NCBI GenBank assembly: GCA_017979445.1
Contig: CM030714.1
Coordinates: 45,089,220-45,153,219, forward strand
DNA length: 64,000 nt
Direction: 5' to 3'
From: Akebia trifoliata
Lineage: Eukaryota > Streptophyta > Magnoliopsida > Ranunculales > Lardizabalaceae
Part shown: piece after piece, positions 34,060-46,370 of the stretch
Layout of the letters: each line of letters opens with the position of its first letter
Position numbering within the stretch: the stretch's first letter is position 1
Position numbers and translations under genes: made by a program
The notes under the pieces: model-generated
Database searches by the model: none
Told to the model about the DNA's origin: nothing
Seen by the model: only the letters and a program-made list of their open reading frames with translations

Positions 34060-35731
34060 CATCATATCAAACGAACAAAAGCAATACCAATTAAATCACT
34101 CATAAAAAAATTTCTTACATCCAAAAGGGAAGGAAAATAAAGAATGGGAACTAAAGACTTATCGAATCAAGAATATAATTTAGCCAATGTGCCCTTCACC
34201 AAATTCTTTTCGCTGAATAAATGTTGTACGTTCCAATGGGTATTCAAAAATTTGTTATAGCTGACACGAATTGATGTAGGGTAGAACACACAATCCTATA
34301 GCTTCTGTTAAAAATATGATTCTAGGGTGAAATCCTAAGAACTAAAAGTAAAGAAGAATCTCTAAATCGAGCAAAATGACTAGAAACTTCAATCATAATT
34401 TTTAAGATTGATAGAAATCAATCGCAAATACTAAAATTAAGCATCAACATCGAGTTTATATGCTCAAAATAAATAAATAAACAAAGAAAGGAAAGAAGTC
34501 TCTTTTTATTCTTTTATTAATCAATCTTAAACAAACTAACTTTAAAATTTGTTTATTGGAGCTCCTTATATATATATATATATATAACTCCTTCATAACA
34601 ACTAATAAACCTTCTAAAATACTAAAAAGTAATTTCATAATCTATTTATAACATCTTACTAACATTCTAATCTTATTAGAACTCAATTTGAATACCTAAA
34701 ATGACTTCTAATCATAACCTAAACAATAAAAACAAATTTTAAACATTAAACAAATTAGAAACTAAATAGGAAAAGAAACTTTTTAAAATTGAAATAGAAA
34801 CTAACTAAGACTACTTAAACAACTTAAAAAATAAAAACTCAATAAAAGAAAAAGTCCTAAGATGAGTTGTACTAGATTTTAAAGACCAGTCAAAGATTGG
34901 ATCGAGTTGACTCGAACAAATTGAGTTGATTCGGTCAAATTGGATTGACTTGGTCAAATTGATTTGACTCAATCAATGTTGTTGATTTCTTCTTCGACAC
35001 TTCTTAATTCGATCATAGGAATTGAGATATGTGTCGACAAACTTACCTACATCACGAACCTATTCTTTAAGAACCCAACTCATGTGTGTCAATCCCATTC
35101 TTCAAAGCATAAACTAGGACTGTAGAATCAGTATCATCACAAACAACGGTGTCACACAAATCTGTTAAATATACTTGGAGACTATTAGATAAAGGTCTTA
35201 TCTTTTTCTTGTTCTTTTTTTCTTCTTTATTTGCTAGACAAGTAAAACTTAGATTATAAAATGGAATTATTATACATGACTAACAGGGGCACAGCCCATC
35301 TTTTACAAGAAATCAGCTATGCTATTTTAGATTAAAGTGGAAGCAATGAGCCCAGAGAAGATGACCTAATTAGTTGTTACAAGCAATGCAACCACCCCAG
35401 ATTCACCTAGGTTGCCTCAATTACATCCATCTAAATTTAACTTAATCCAGCCACCTGAGATTCAAATCCAACAAACTGCTTTTAAGTGTCTAGGATTCCT
35501 AAGAATCAAATCGATTCATAAGTGTTTGCAAATGGACCATCAAATGGGCTAGCATCCTTACCCTGAAACATCAACTTTTCTTCTTTCAACCATGACAAAA
35601 TAAGTTGGAGAGCATGGCGAGATGTTGATTTGAATCCATCAAAGATCGCTTTAAGTTTTTTCTATCTTCCTAGCTAAGAGTTTTTAAAATCTTTTTGCAC
35701 TAGGGATTAATCTTATTTCCTAGGTAGGGCC
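34060..35731. other. Intergenic, matches 1600-4105 of the left duplicate
   Basis: No gene. The Harbinger-type MITE is absent, giving the empty site near 34360. A TA microsatellite lies near 34570. Confidence 0.6.
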
Positions 35732-35734
35732 ATG

Positions 35735-36024
35735 CACTATGTGAAAACTAGAAAATTCGACATAAAAATTTGACGGGCCAAGGCCCACGAATTTTAGAAA
35801 CTGAATTTTGATGGTCTAGGACTGTTGAAATTCTTGATGTTCCCAGATTTGATGGCTTAAAGCTGTCGAATTTCTCTCATCCTTCATTAATTTGACAGTT
35901 TCGACTCGTTGAAAAATAAAATTTGACAATGAAAAATTCGACGCCAATTCAACCTCTTGGTCTGTCGAATTTTATGAAATTTGATGGCCCAAGGCCATCA
36001 AATTTGGGCTTTTTTCACATTGTG
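35735..36024 (+). mobile_element. CACTA-type MITE, copy 1
   Basis: A 290-bp element starting CACTATGTGAAAAC and ending TTTTTTCACATTGTG, with ATG duplicated at 35732-35734 and 36025-36027. The left duplicate has the empty site near 4105-4107. CACTA-like ends plus a 3-bp target duplication identify the superfamily. The inside is made of TTCGAC/GTCGAA palindromic units. No coding capacity. Confidence 0.82.
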
Positions 36025-36027
36025 ATG

Positions 36028-38570
36028 TGAATGTACTACCTCCTACTAAGGAAAGCACATGAACACATACAACAGAAATTTAATTAAATCAAGCAAATAT
36101 TTAGACATGAATATAATCAAATACTTAATGCGCACAAGATTTATAGTGGTTTGGTTAGATGCCTACATCCATTCCCAAGGGTCCCTTTCTTAAGTTCTTG
36201 GCTTTCCATTATCTAAAGGTTTATAGTTCACCTCAAACCTTTGACAGCTGATTTTTGCTAGGACCAATCACTAAACCTAACTCAAGAGTTCTTACACACA
36301 CCATGATTTTGACAAGGCTAACAAAGAACCCAACTAGGAAGATATTCCCTTCACACCTGGGTTTTTACCAAGGAAAACCTAGTAAACCCATCACTCACTC
36401 TTTATTAGTTCTTTACCAATTAAGAGCTTGGTTTTTTACAAGAAGCAAAGAAACTTATAAACTAAAGAAAAATGATAAAGTTGAAGATTTACAAATATAG
36501 CACCATAGGACTTAAGTCTTAAAAGCTTCATTGTACTTCCAACTCCAATAAGCTCTATCTAGAACTCCATGAGATGATCCAAGAAGAATAGAAGGTTGTG
36601 CCAAGGATGAAGGTGAAGCTTATGGTCTATCCTTAAGATTTTGGGAGGGTTTTCTAAGAAAACTAGGGTTTCTAAGTTCCTACAGTTGGAAAAGAAGAGT
36701 GTGGCTTGTTTGTGTAAGTGGCAACACAAAACTCTCAAATGACTCAAGCAAAAATCCTAATTGAACAAGGTTTCTATTTATAGATTTTTGGACATAGCGG
36801 ATATGTTTGGTTAGCCAAGGAGTCCTTCTCAGTTAACTGAGTCTCTAACTAATATCTATAAAAAATATATCTTCAGCTAGGAAAAGCTGACCGAGAGCTC
36901 AAGACTCGAAATATACTACCTATGGAAATCAAACCGAGAGCCCTACAGTTAGCCAAGAAATGTTCATTGATTAGGTAAATAGTTCTTTTCAATTAGCTGA
37001 AGCTAACCGAAGGAGTTTTGAGCAGTTTGTATCATCTCTAGAAATGTAACCGAAAGTTGTCCGGTTAGCCTAAAGAGAACTTTCGGTTAGCCAAACAATT
37101 CTCTTCATCTTTTTGAAGCTAATCGAAAGGGTAGTCAAAGGAACAAAAAATTTCAAATTTAAATCCAGTTATCTTAGGGCTTCTCTAACACAGAGATAGG
37201 TTCCTAGTACTAAATGAAAAAGGGTAAATTCTATGTCAAGGTCCGTCGAATTTAACAGAATTTGGCTAAATTCTACGAAAGTTGGCATTAAATTTATCCC
37301 TTTTGTCATGTAGTGTAGGTCACCTACTTTTAGTCCACGGAGGTCTTAAGGCCTTCTTAAGAAGGCACAACCTGAAACTAAACTTTTGGGAACAATGTTG
37401 AAGGTTTTGAATCCAATGATGCTTTAGAAGCACAAATTAAAAGACCTTCACATGCACTTTGGTCACGGAATTGACAGCAAAGACTCCCAAGAATTGACGT
37501 TATGGAACAGCTTCCATGGTAATAATTTCATCTTCGCTAGGTCATAAGCTAATTTAGAAGAAAATTCACGATGTCTTAATCCAAAAAATTGTGTCAAACA
37601 ATCCTAGAGTGGGAGAGAAGTAATGGATAGTGTACATCCTCCCTTGACCAAAATTTCCTCGCTCTTTATTCATCACAAATGCCCACTGGCTATACCCAAG
37701 GGCGGAGCTAAGGTTTTTGGCTAGTGGGGACTAAGTGCTAATCGACCGATAATCTTGGCTTCCTTCTATTCAAATTTTGGACTGGTTTCAACAAATGATA
37801 TTTGGCCAATAATTTTCATAATAGTGACAGAAGATTCCCACAAAAATTATAGATATTAAGACTTGTAAAAATGTTTTGCTTAGGCTTAATATCTATAAAT
37901 TTTATTTTCTTTAACATTAAAGTCTCAAGAATAAGAAATGATTTTTAAGGAGTTGAAGATCATGGATTTTGGCAAGAAACTCAAAAATATCATTTTTTTT
38001 TATATTCCCCAAAACCCGCACAACTTTTTTATAAACATTTTTGAATTTATCTAAATTGAATCTCCTTCAAATGTAATAAAAGAAATCTTAATTTTGTTAC
38101 TATGTTTCTGAGAGTGAATAATGGTTGAATTTGAGGGCCTTAAGTCATTTTTTATTAGTGTGGGGATATAGAGGCCAATGGACACATGTTGCCAATTTGC
38201 AAAACACATGGGATATCTCTAATATCCACCAAAACATGAGGGGCTAAATCACAAAGTTTTTGTTTTTTGAAGTTCAATGGGGTCCTTGCAAGGATGCAAA
38301 TGCAAGGTTATATCTAATTTGATCAAAACATTGGGGTTTAAATTACTATTTTTTTCTAAAAATTTGGGTAGAAGACAGAGGTGAGGGTCCTTAAGTCGTT
38401 TTCCATGAGTCTTAGTAACAAAGTTCAGATTTGATAATTATTCGTAAAGGATCAATTCGTATCAGTTCCAAAAAGTTTTGGTTTAAAAATGGGAAAATTT
38501 TGAAATGTATAGAAATGATGTTTTTGGATTTCTTAACAAAACATGTCTCATCTTCTACCTCCCCCAAATC
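36028..38570. other. Intergenic, matches 4110-6600 of the left duplicate
   Basis: Same unclassified repeat-like DNA as on the left. An insertion of about 70 bases lies near 37190-37260. The TA microsatellite is contracted here. Confidence 0.55.
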
Positions 38571-38577
38571 CCTATTT

Positions 38578-38960
38578 GGTTGTTTTAGATTTGAATGTTG
38601 AAGAAAATAAAAATTTTAGGTTGAAAAGTAAATTATCTATTAAAATGTTTTGATTTAATTGACTTAAGAGGTAAGAAAATAATTTTTGAATCTGATTCTA
38701 TGCTCTTAGTTAATGGGCTGAAAAGGGAAATATTACCTTGGAAGCTTGATTCTTGCTTTCATCAAATCAGAGAAGCTCTCTCAAATAAGATATGTAAAAT
38801 TGAGCATGTATGGAGAGAAGGAAATATGTTGGCGGATGTTCTTGCAAACCACACTATTTCTTGAAGTTCATCAATCTTTTATAATTTTCCAGTTACAGGG
38901 ATCTCCATCATTGGTAAAATATAAAAATCTTATAGAGGAGATCATCTGCAACTGCCCTCT
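38578..38960 (+). pseudogene. RNase H-like (RVT_3-type) relic, right copy
   Basis: The same relic as 6622-6906, but the C-terminal part is clean. It reads IREALSNKI and then EHVWREGNMLADVLANH, ending near 38864, with no stop in that stretch. A small deletion near 38625-38640 shifts the upstream frame. A further 230 bases of 3' sequence are kept here and lost on the left. The HVWREGN..AD.LAN pattern is typical of the RNase H fold family in plant LINE-derived proteins. Confidence 0.62.
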
Positions 38961-39439
38961 TTAAAGCTTGTAAACTAAGTGTGTTTCCCTTTCTTTTCTT
39001 CAAATTTGAATACAAAACTTCTCACTTAGCAGAAAAACTAAGGAAAAGGTTGTCTTATGATATAAACATTGATGGAACCAACAAAAATAATCCTGGAATC
39101 TAAGGTGGTGGTAATTTCCTCAAATCCTTACCAATTCAGATTCTCGATACTCTATTAATTGCATCAAGGATGAGCTACAACTTTCCTTGTGGATGGTACA
39201 GTTGACTCAAATTGAGCAGCAATATGTTTTATGGTGTCTTAAGCAATGTCACAAAATCGTCCAAATAATTTGGAAATTTTAGAAAAATTCATCGAATAAG
39301 AGACCAACTGATTAAATTGACAAATTATGTGGCGATACCATCGTCTTCAAAGTCATTCTTCTTCTAAAATCTTATTAAACATTCCTTTAGTTTTCATTTC
39401 AAAATAAGAATCTTGACTCTTTTTTTTAAGCTCGTTGTG

Positions 39440-39982
39440 TTCAACCTTCAAGGCAAGCTTTTTACCCTTCAACCTTGAAATATCAAGAATATAGGATTTT
39501 TTTTAGTAGTTTGAAGAGGATGGTTTTGGGGAATAAACCAAACAACATTTGTACAATCTGCAAATATGTCGAGTTTTTTGTAAAGTTGCATTGGGATAAA
39601 AGTAGAGATCCTTGAACCCAGTTCCACCAAATGTGTCCGTTCCCTTAAGCTTCCTCAATTCCTCGTGAAAGGCTTCCACCTGACTTGCAAGTTTTTCTTC
39701 AACTGTGTTCTTTTCTGGCTTTCTTCCCCAATTAGATTCCCCATGACGAGTTGCCTCTGCATGCTTGTTGTGCCACTGGGCACTGGACAAGAACTGGTGT
39801 GGTTTGTGGTGGGGGAATTGTTAGAGGTGGGACGGTAGCCTGAGCAAGTGCTGGTATATCAACTGGAGTTGTAGCTGGAGTGGAGTTGGTAGTTGGAGTT
39901 GGTGTAGCTTGTGCTTGAGCGGTTGAGCAGATCCTGAAGCTTGTTGTTGGTGCATGGGGCTGTGCAAAACTCCCACTGATCG
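39440..39982 (-). pseudogene. Degenerate gag-like fragment, right copy
   Basis: A longer version of the left relic. A Pro/Thr/Ala/Gln-rich segment (39790-39960) is followed on the minus strand by EATRHGESNWGRKPEKN, a charged helix and KGTDTFGGTGFKDLYF. Layout resembles the N-terminal part of a plant Ty3/gypsy gag. The Mutator-type element sits at its upstream edge. Family call is tentative. Confidence 0.42.
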
Positions 39983-39991
39983 TTAATGCTT

Positions 39992-41824
39992 GGGAAATTA
40001 TCAAAATAATAAAAGAAAAACTAATGAGAATAAATATTTATATGAAAAAGTAATTATTCTGCCAAAATTATCGATAGGAACCTAAATCGCCACTTGAATT
40101 TCTTATGTTTCGACAATAATACCCTCAACTTCAAAAAAAAGGCCATTTCAAGTGGAGTTTTTCTTCTTTCTTTCCTTTTTTTTTCCCCTCATCCTTCCTC
40201 TTTGAGGGATGTGCAATTGCAATTTTCTTGGATTTTGAAAAATAAAAAAATTAGTTTAAAAAATAAATAGAGGACGGTTTCAAATTCTGAAGATTACATG
40301 GATATTTTGTAGGGTAATTATAAAAGCACCCTACAAATTAAGGAGGTCAACCCACATCATAGCCGAATTATATTGTCTTATATGGGTTAAAAGTTTATAA
40401 ATGAATTGATTTTGGTGAGGATGATATCTATGATGAGAAGATCATTCTCACAAAAATTAAACCTTTCTGAAACTTTTAATCCCATCTAAACAAGTTAAAA
40501 AATCATAAATCATTCATCTTTTATTTTATTTTTTGTAAATCAATTTTGATTGGGTTAGAAGTTTTGGAATTAGATGATTTTTTGTGAGGATGATCTACTC
40601 ATCAATAGAGATCATTCTTAGAAAAAATAAGTTTATTATGAAACTTTTAACCCATATAAAACAAAATAATTCAGCTATGTGTGGGTTGCCTTATTAATTC
40701 GTAGGGTGCTTTTATAATTATCCTATTTTGTAACTTTTAAAAGGGAAACATTTTTCTTATTAACTTCGTAAATATTTTAAGCCTTAGTAAGGCTTGCTTT
40801 GATCAAATGGATTAACACATTAACAATCCAAAGTCCTCTAGATTTCATCAAAAAGCTTAGATTTAAAATAATAAAAAAATGAATCAGAAAAAAAAAATTT
40901 TGAGCTTGATCAAAGGTTTTGAAAACAGACTACTTCAGAACTTCCACCTAACTCCAAAATTTAAATTTAAAACTAAAATTCAGTGGTTGATAATAGTTTT
41001 TTTTTTTTAATTTTTTTCTTCAAAATTCATATAATTTTGCCCTCTACAACTGTGAAGCATGGGATCATGTTTTTTACTATACGATTTTAAAGATTCAAAA
41101 GAGAAACATTTTCCTTACTAAGTACAGATTTGTAGCCTTACTAAGGATTGTTTTACTCATATGGATTACCTCATTAGCAAGCCAACACCACAGCCCTCTA
41201 AATTTCATCGAAAAACTCATATCCAAAACAAGAAAAATAAAATAAAATAAAAAATAAAAAAATTGGCTTGATAAAGGTTTTGAAAATTTATGGTTACCAA
41301 ACTTCCACCTCACTAAAAAATTTAAAATTAAAATTCAATAGTGAAAATAACTTTGTTTTTTCAAGTTCATAGAATTTTGTCTTCTACGATCTTGAAGCAT
41401 CAGATCATGTTTTTTTTTTATGTCAAAAGATGAGTCCAAAGACCCTTAGTAAAGGTGAAATCCTTACTAACCTTGTAAGGCTAGCCGTACTCTTTGCAAA
41501 ACAAGCAACCTTGATTTGAGGGACATGCAATTGTAATTTTCATGATTTTTGATCAAAATGACATTGATTATATTAATGTTAAATTTACAATTGGGGTATC
41601 TATGACCATTCAAAGTTAATGTCATTTTCCTTATATTTAAAAAATAAAAAATAAAATGCCACTTCGAGTGGTGTTTTTTTCAAGAGTAATTTAGTAAATG
41701 GATCAAAACGCCACTTCAAGTGGCATTTTGGATTCCTATTTGTAATTTCGACAAAATAATTATCTTTTTGCAAACTATTTATTCTCATGGGTTTTTTATT
41801 TTATTTTTTTCACATAATTTCCCC
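39992..41824. mobile_element. Non-autonomous Mutator-type element (MULE), right copy
   Basis: An 1833-bp partner of 7714-9466 with the same perfect 9-bp target duplication TTAATGCTT at 39983-39991 and 41825-41833. A nested foldback element spans about 40303-40732. It is better preserved than on the left. Its arms share ATAATTATAAAAGCACCCTA. No transposase. Confidence 0.82.
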
Positions 41825-41833
41825 TTAATGCTT

Positions 41834-43059
41834 TTAGAAACATATTCTTTTTAGCCATATTCCTCTTTAGTGCATTAATCTCATATCATGATCAACAAGT
41901 CTGGGTGTGGTGGGTGTGGTAGGTGAAACACGTGCAGTAGGTACAATGAGTACATGGCATAATTAAAGTTGTTTGCTTCGTCGAACCCATTACTTTCTTA
42001 TTGGATGAGGTCTTAACTAATGAGAACAAGAATAGTGATCATTTCTAATTAGAAAATCTTCACTCGGTCAATACTCGGCTGATGTGGCACGAACAAAGAA
42101 ACATAGATCTTTTTCCTCGGGATACATAACTGCACATGTTTCATTTGTGACCATAGTTAGTTACTGCTTGTTTGGATCACTTGGTAAAACAAAAGGAATG
42201 AATTTATTTTTTCTTTAATTTTATGCAGTAAAGGGCAAAAATCCCAATCCAAATCCAATGATTATCTTGTTAAATTAGTCCTTACCAAGATTTAAATTGA
42301 ATGACAAATAATTCGCCGAGCTGGATTCTGAGGAGTAAGTTCCTTATAGGAACAACGACCCTATTGAACCTTTTATTGATGCTATTCTTAACTACAATCT
42401 AACGACTTGGGCTCTTTTTAAAGCTTTTGAGAGAACTGTTCACGAAAGAGAGCGAAGAATAACCGCAGATAGACACAGCCCTAAGTGAGGTGACTCAAAA
42501 TAATCTATAAGCATCAATGCAGTCAGTTTAAATCTTTTGGTTTGGACTGAAACAGTGTTAACTTGATGGAATAATCCCCAGATTTGGATTTTTCCCATTT
42601 GATTTGCAATGTATGCATTGGCACATGTTTCTACCCATTTTTTTTTTTTTTTTTTTTGAGATCCTAGTGATTTGTCGCAAAGGGGACATAAAGACAGTCC
42701 GTGCAAGAACGACTTACTTGCTTAAGTCCATAAAGGGACTTATGTAACATACGTAAGTCCCTTTATGGTAGTAAAGGCAAATTAAATTGGACAGGAAGAG
42801 CAAGAATGACTCTTATTGTGGATTGCTTGAAATAGGAGTAAAAGTTTTTGTGTATTCAATGCCATGCTCCTGGTGACTACTCTTTGCAAGGTTGACATTA
42901 TAACGAGTAATAGACCCTCCATCTCCTATCCTCTGCTTCACAGAAAAGGCCCCTTTACTTCTGAAGTGGCCTCTTGAAGCCCAAGCCCAACTTAAGAATA
43001 ATAGATATGTCACAACAATTTCATTGGAAAGTTAGGTTTAAGGGTAATTTAACAAAATT
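41834..43059. other. Intergenic, right duplicate
   Basis: One arm of the CCTCGGGATACA foldback family lies at 42040-42150, and a 17-19 T run near 42640. No gene was seen. Confidence 0.5.
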
Positions 43060-43061
43060 GG

Positions 43062-43568
43062 TACTGAAAATTGACAAATTAATAAAATGGTGTACTATTC
43101 ATCTTAATTTTGAAAACAGTAAATTATCATTTACAAAAATAAGTTATTTTACTAAAACGGTAAACTTTGCAATGAACAATGTTTTAATACTAAAAATGTT
43201 TTCTTTGCATTTTTGTTATAAAACAATATACACTTCCCATGGTTAAGTAAACAAGTAGAAATAGAACTGTTCTAGTATTGTGATGTTTCCTTTCAAGATC
43301 TACTGTTCTAGTATTGTGATGTTTCCTTTCAAGATCTTATTTATTTCAACACTCAACAGCCTCGTTATAGATCTACAATACCTTAAATCTAAAGGAGACG
43401 ATGATTTTCAAGTTTTCAAATCCAAAAGATGTTGAAAGGGCATTTTTTGTATCAAAATACCATTTATTTCAAATTTTACCGTTTTGATAAAATAACTTAT
43501 TTTCAAAAATAATAAATTATTATTTTCAAAATTAAGATGAATAACACACCATTTTGATAATTTTCTCT
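43062..43568. repeat. Large inverted repeat (foldback element)
   Basis: Arms of about 150 bp at 43062-43215 and 43420-43568 are inverted copies. For example ATTCATCTTAATTTTGAAAA in the left arm is matched by its complement near 43530. The spacer contains a 36-bp tandem duplication at about 43266-43337. The left duplicate keeps only the left arm. Confidence 0.7.
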
Positions 43569-44767
43569 AAGTTTAATATGGAGGAAGAGAATAAGAGAGA
43601 AGCTGAAACACTAATTAGAATGTAACACATGAATTTCAATTAGACAACCAAATTGCTAAATAGTTTATGCTTTGGTCTCCATTGTAGTTCCAATAAATGA
43701 ACATAGTTTTCAATAATTTATCATCTTTTCCAAAGAATCAAAAGATGCTATTTTGGAGAACTGATGGAACTTCCTAATTAAGATGTTTTCGTTATATGGA
43801 CATATAAAAAGGTATGCCCCAAATCTTCTAGACTATTGATCCATTTATACAATTTAATTGCTTGTTTTAAAAAATAATGAAAATAAAAATAAAGTGTTTC
43901 TTAAAAGACAAGGCAGGACGATAGGACCCACTAATCGATTACACTTTTCTATTATTGGATTACCTGGTTAAGAAGGTGGATGTACATGCCGTGAATGTCG
44001 GTAGAGATGGGGGTGGATTTGAGGTCCACCATGCTTTATAAATAGTCATCGAAAGGACAATATACCTGCTTTGATATTTACTTACTTAAACAGTAAATAT
44101 TTCACCATTTCAGTAAATGGTTAACAGAATTTCTAGAGTTTCACAATTTTTAATGCATGTTTGGGAAAGACGGCCTATTTAAGTTATTAAAAATGGATAC
44201 CTCCTATTGTTAGATTATTATGATATGGTACATTGTAATAAGGTGTATCACATCTAATCTTCACCAACGGATTGGAGCTTCATCAACAGATTGGGGCTCT
44301 CCATACCATGACCATTGGGATGGTAAAAAATATTATCCATTTTGGTAAAACTAAATGATTACAAAATTGGGTAATGACATAAATCTTTTAAAGTCGTGGT
44401 TGGACCAGTAATTTTTTTGACAAAACACAAGGCCGTTTTCCTTTAATAACTTTTTTAAAATATATGACTATACAGAAGGTCAGTTTTGTCATTTTAAAAA
44501 GTCCAAAGCAGTGGGTAGTGGGGTACCCATTCTTGGATTCCTTCGACATTACCCAAAAATGGTATCCAGATTCCCACTTTAAGGAAATGCCCAATTTGGC
44601 CCTAAAAACTACATTTTAATCTAAAAATTAGGGCCTTAGTCAGGATTGACAACAAATTTACCCAAGAAAAAGAACAAAAAAATTTCTTGAGATCTACACT
44701 TGTTTATAGCCATAAATGAAGAATTATAGTGATACATCTATTTGGAAATCTTATAAGTATTTTTTTA
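43569..44767. other. Intergenic
   Basis: No gene or element end was recognised. Confidence 0.5.
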
Positions 44768-45437
44768 GAGTAGGGTTTCCTAATGGTGTTCCGTAACCAA
44801 CCAAGGTCAGGTGGCACCCCATTTAATGCCACGTGGAATTTTGGGACTCACTGACCGTACTGATATGTGGCCCATCCCTTGGTGAACCTACGTATCAAAA
44901 GTCAGTGTTTGATAACTTATATCCACTAAATTTAACACAATGTCAAAAAAAATCCAAATTTGACGGCTTGGGCCATCAAATTTCATAAAATTGGACGGAC
45001 CAAGAAGTCTAATTGATGTCAAATTTATTTTTTTCGACGGGTCGAAACTGTCAAATTAATAAAGGATGAGAGAAATTCGACAGTTCTAAGCCATCAAATA
45101 TGGGAACATCAAGAATTTCGACGATCCTAAACTGTCAAAATTCAGTTTCTAAGATTCATGGGCCTCGGCTTGTCAATTTTTTCTATCGAATTTTCAGCTT
45201 TCACATAGTGTGAGCTCTTGAAAAAGAGATTAAATTGTAGAATTAAAAATCATTCTTAAAACAATAATATTTTCAATGAATGCACATGCCAATTAAACTG
45301 ATCTTTTGTGTGTAGATTCATGAAGGGATGGACCACATAGCCATACGGTCGTTGGGTGCTCAAAAATGTTACGTGGCATAAAATGAGGTGCCACTTGACC
45401 TTGGTTAGGCACAGGACACCATTCTGGATACCTACTC
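44768..45437. mobile_element. Mutator-type MITE interrupted by a CACTA-type MITE
   Basis: Ends GAGTAGG (44768) and CCTACTC (45437) open inverted arms of about 110 bp, both containing AACCAAGGTCA and GCCACGT. Flanking 9-mers ATTTTTTTA (44759-44767) and ATAGTTTTA (45438-45446) match at 7 of 9. The middle 275 bases are a separate nested insertion. Confidence 0.68.
44936..45210 (-). mobile_element. CACTA-type MITE, copy 2, nested
   Basis: An inverted relative of 35735-36024. It begins CACAATGTC and ends CACATAGTG. The flanks are TAA and TGA. The inner TTCGAC units and the phrase GGATGAGAGAAATTCGACAG are shared with copy 1. Confidence 0.75.
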
Positions 45438-45446
45438 ATAGTTTTA

Positions 45447-46370
45447 CATCACCACAGTTCATTTGAGGTTCAACTTTTACAAATGTATACTAGCTAGTCT
45501 ATTATAATGAGAGAAAGCTGATTATTATTGACACATATTCATATTGGTTAATTTTTAAAATTATGAAAAAATATTTTTACTTTCAATTATATTACATGAT
45601 ATTACCATCACAATCAGAGGAAGACCAAGGGCTAATTTTTTTAGTTTGGTAAAGTATATAGGTAATGATATCATATGCCTAATTTCAATTCCTTTCAACG
45701 CCAAGTTATAATCTCATTAAAAAGAAGAGTGTTAATAACCTGACTTACGCACGTGGCAACTCAATCGATTTACCTAATGTAATAGGCTCGGGAACCGTAG
45801 ATGTACTCTCCTCGGGATACATAAATGTGATTCCCCATAAAAATGTATAATTTTGTATCTCAAGAAGAACATATCAACGATTTCCAAGCCTGTCACGTTA
45901 GGTAAGTCAATTGAGTATGCCACATGCTTAAGTCACATTATCACAACTCTACAAAGAAACTTATCAATTGATGCCAGAGAGGCGTTAACTTTTAAAATTA
46001 CAAAAATAACTTTGCACTATATTCACAATAATTAAACTTGAATAATTTATTTCATATTTTAAAATATAATTTCTTCGATTAAATATTTACATTGATATTT
46101 CAGCCTTATGATACTAATTTTGTTGAACTCGCCCGAATAAACATGTCACCCACTAGTTAACTATTAAACAAAATCCACTATTCTCTAATTTGCCAAAATT
46201 ACTGAACCAAATTTTTACAAGACGGCCATTCAAAACTAGAAATCAAACTCTTTCTTTGAGAGAAAAAAAGAAAATCAAAATTCAAAGAAAAAATTAAAAA
46301 TAAAACAAACAAACTACACATCAGAAAAGGAATAGTAAGGTAGGGAAAATCACTACCTTCTTAAGCTACA
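45447..46370. other. Intergenic with foldback MITE
   Basis: Apart from the element at 45727-45959 nothing was recognised. Confidence 0.5.
45727..45959. mobile_element. Foldback MITE, CCTCGGGATACA family, copy 4
   Basis: A 233-bp element. Flanking 9-mers TAAAAAGAA (45718-45726) and TACAAAGAA (45960-45968) match at 8 of 9. Arms read ACTCAATCGATTTACCTAA and TTAGGTAAGTCAATTGAGT. Core TCCTCGGGATACATAAATG. The right half is more decayed. Confidence 0.8.

Larger units (their letters stand above)
32402..43388 (+). repeat. Segmental duplication, right copy
   Basis: Direct copy of 1-11394. Relative to the left copy it lacks the 385-bp MITE at 1886 and about 450 bp matching 3610-4060. It also lacks about 585 bp matching 10163-10748. 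It gains a 290-bp CACTA-type MITE at 35735, about 230 bp near 38880-39110 and about 80 bp near 41930-42010. The spacing of matching points drifts from about 32.40 to 32.00 kb across the unit. Confidence 0.93.
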
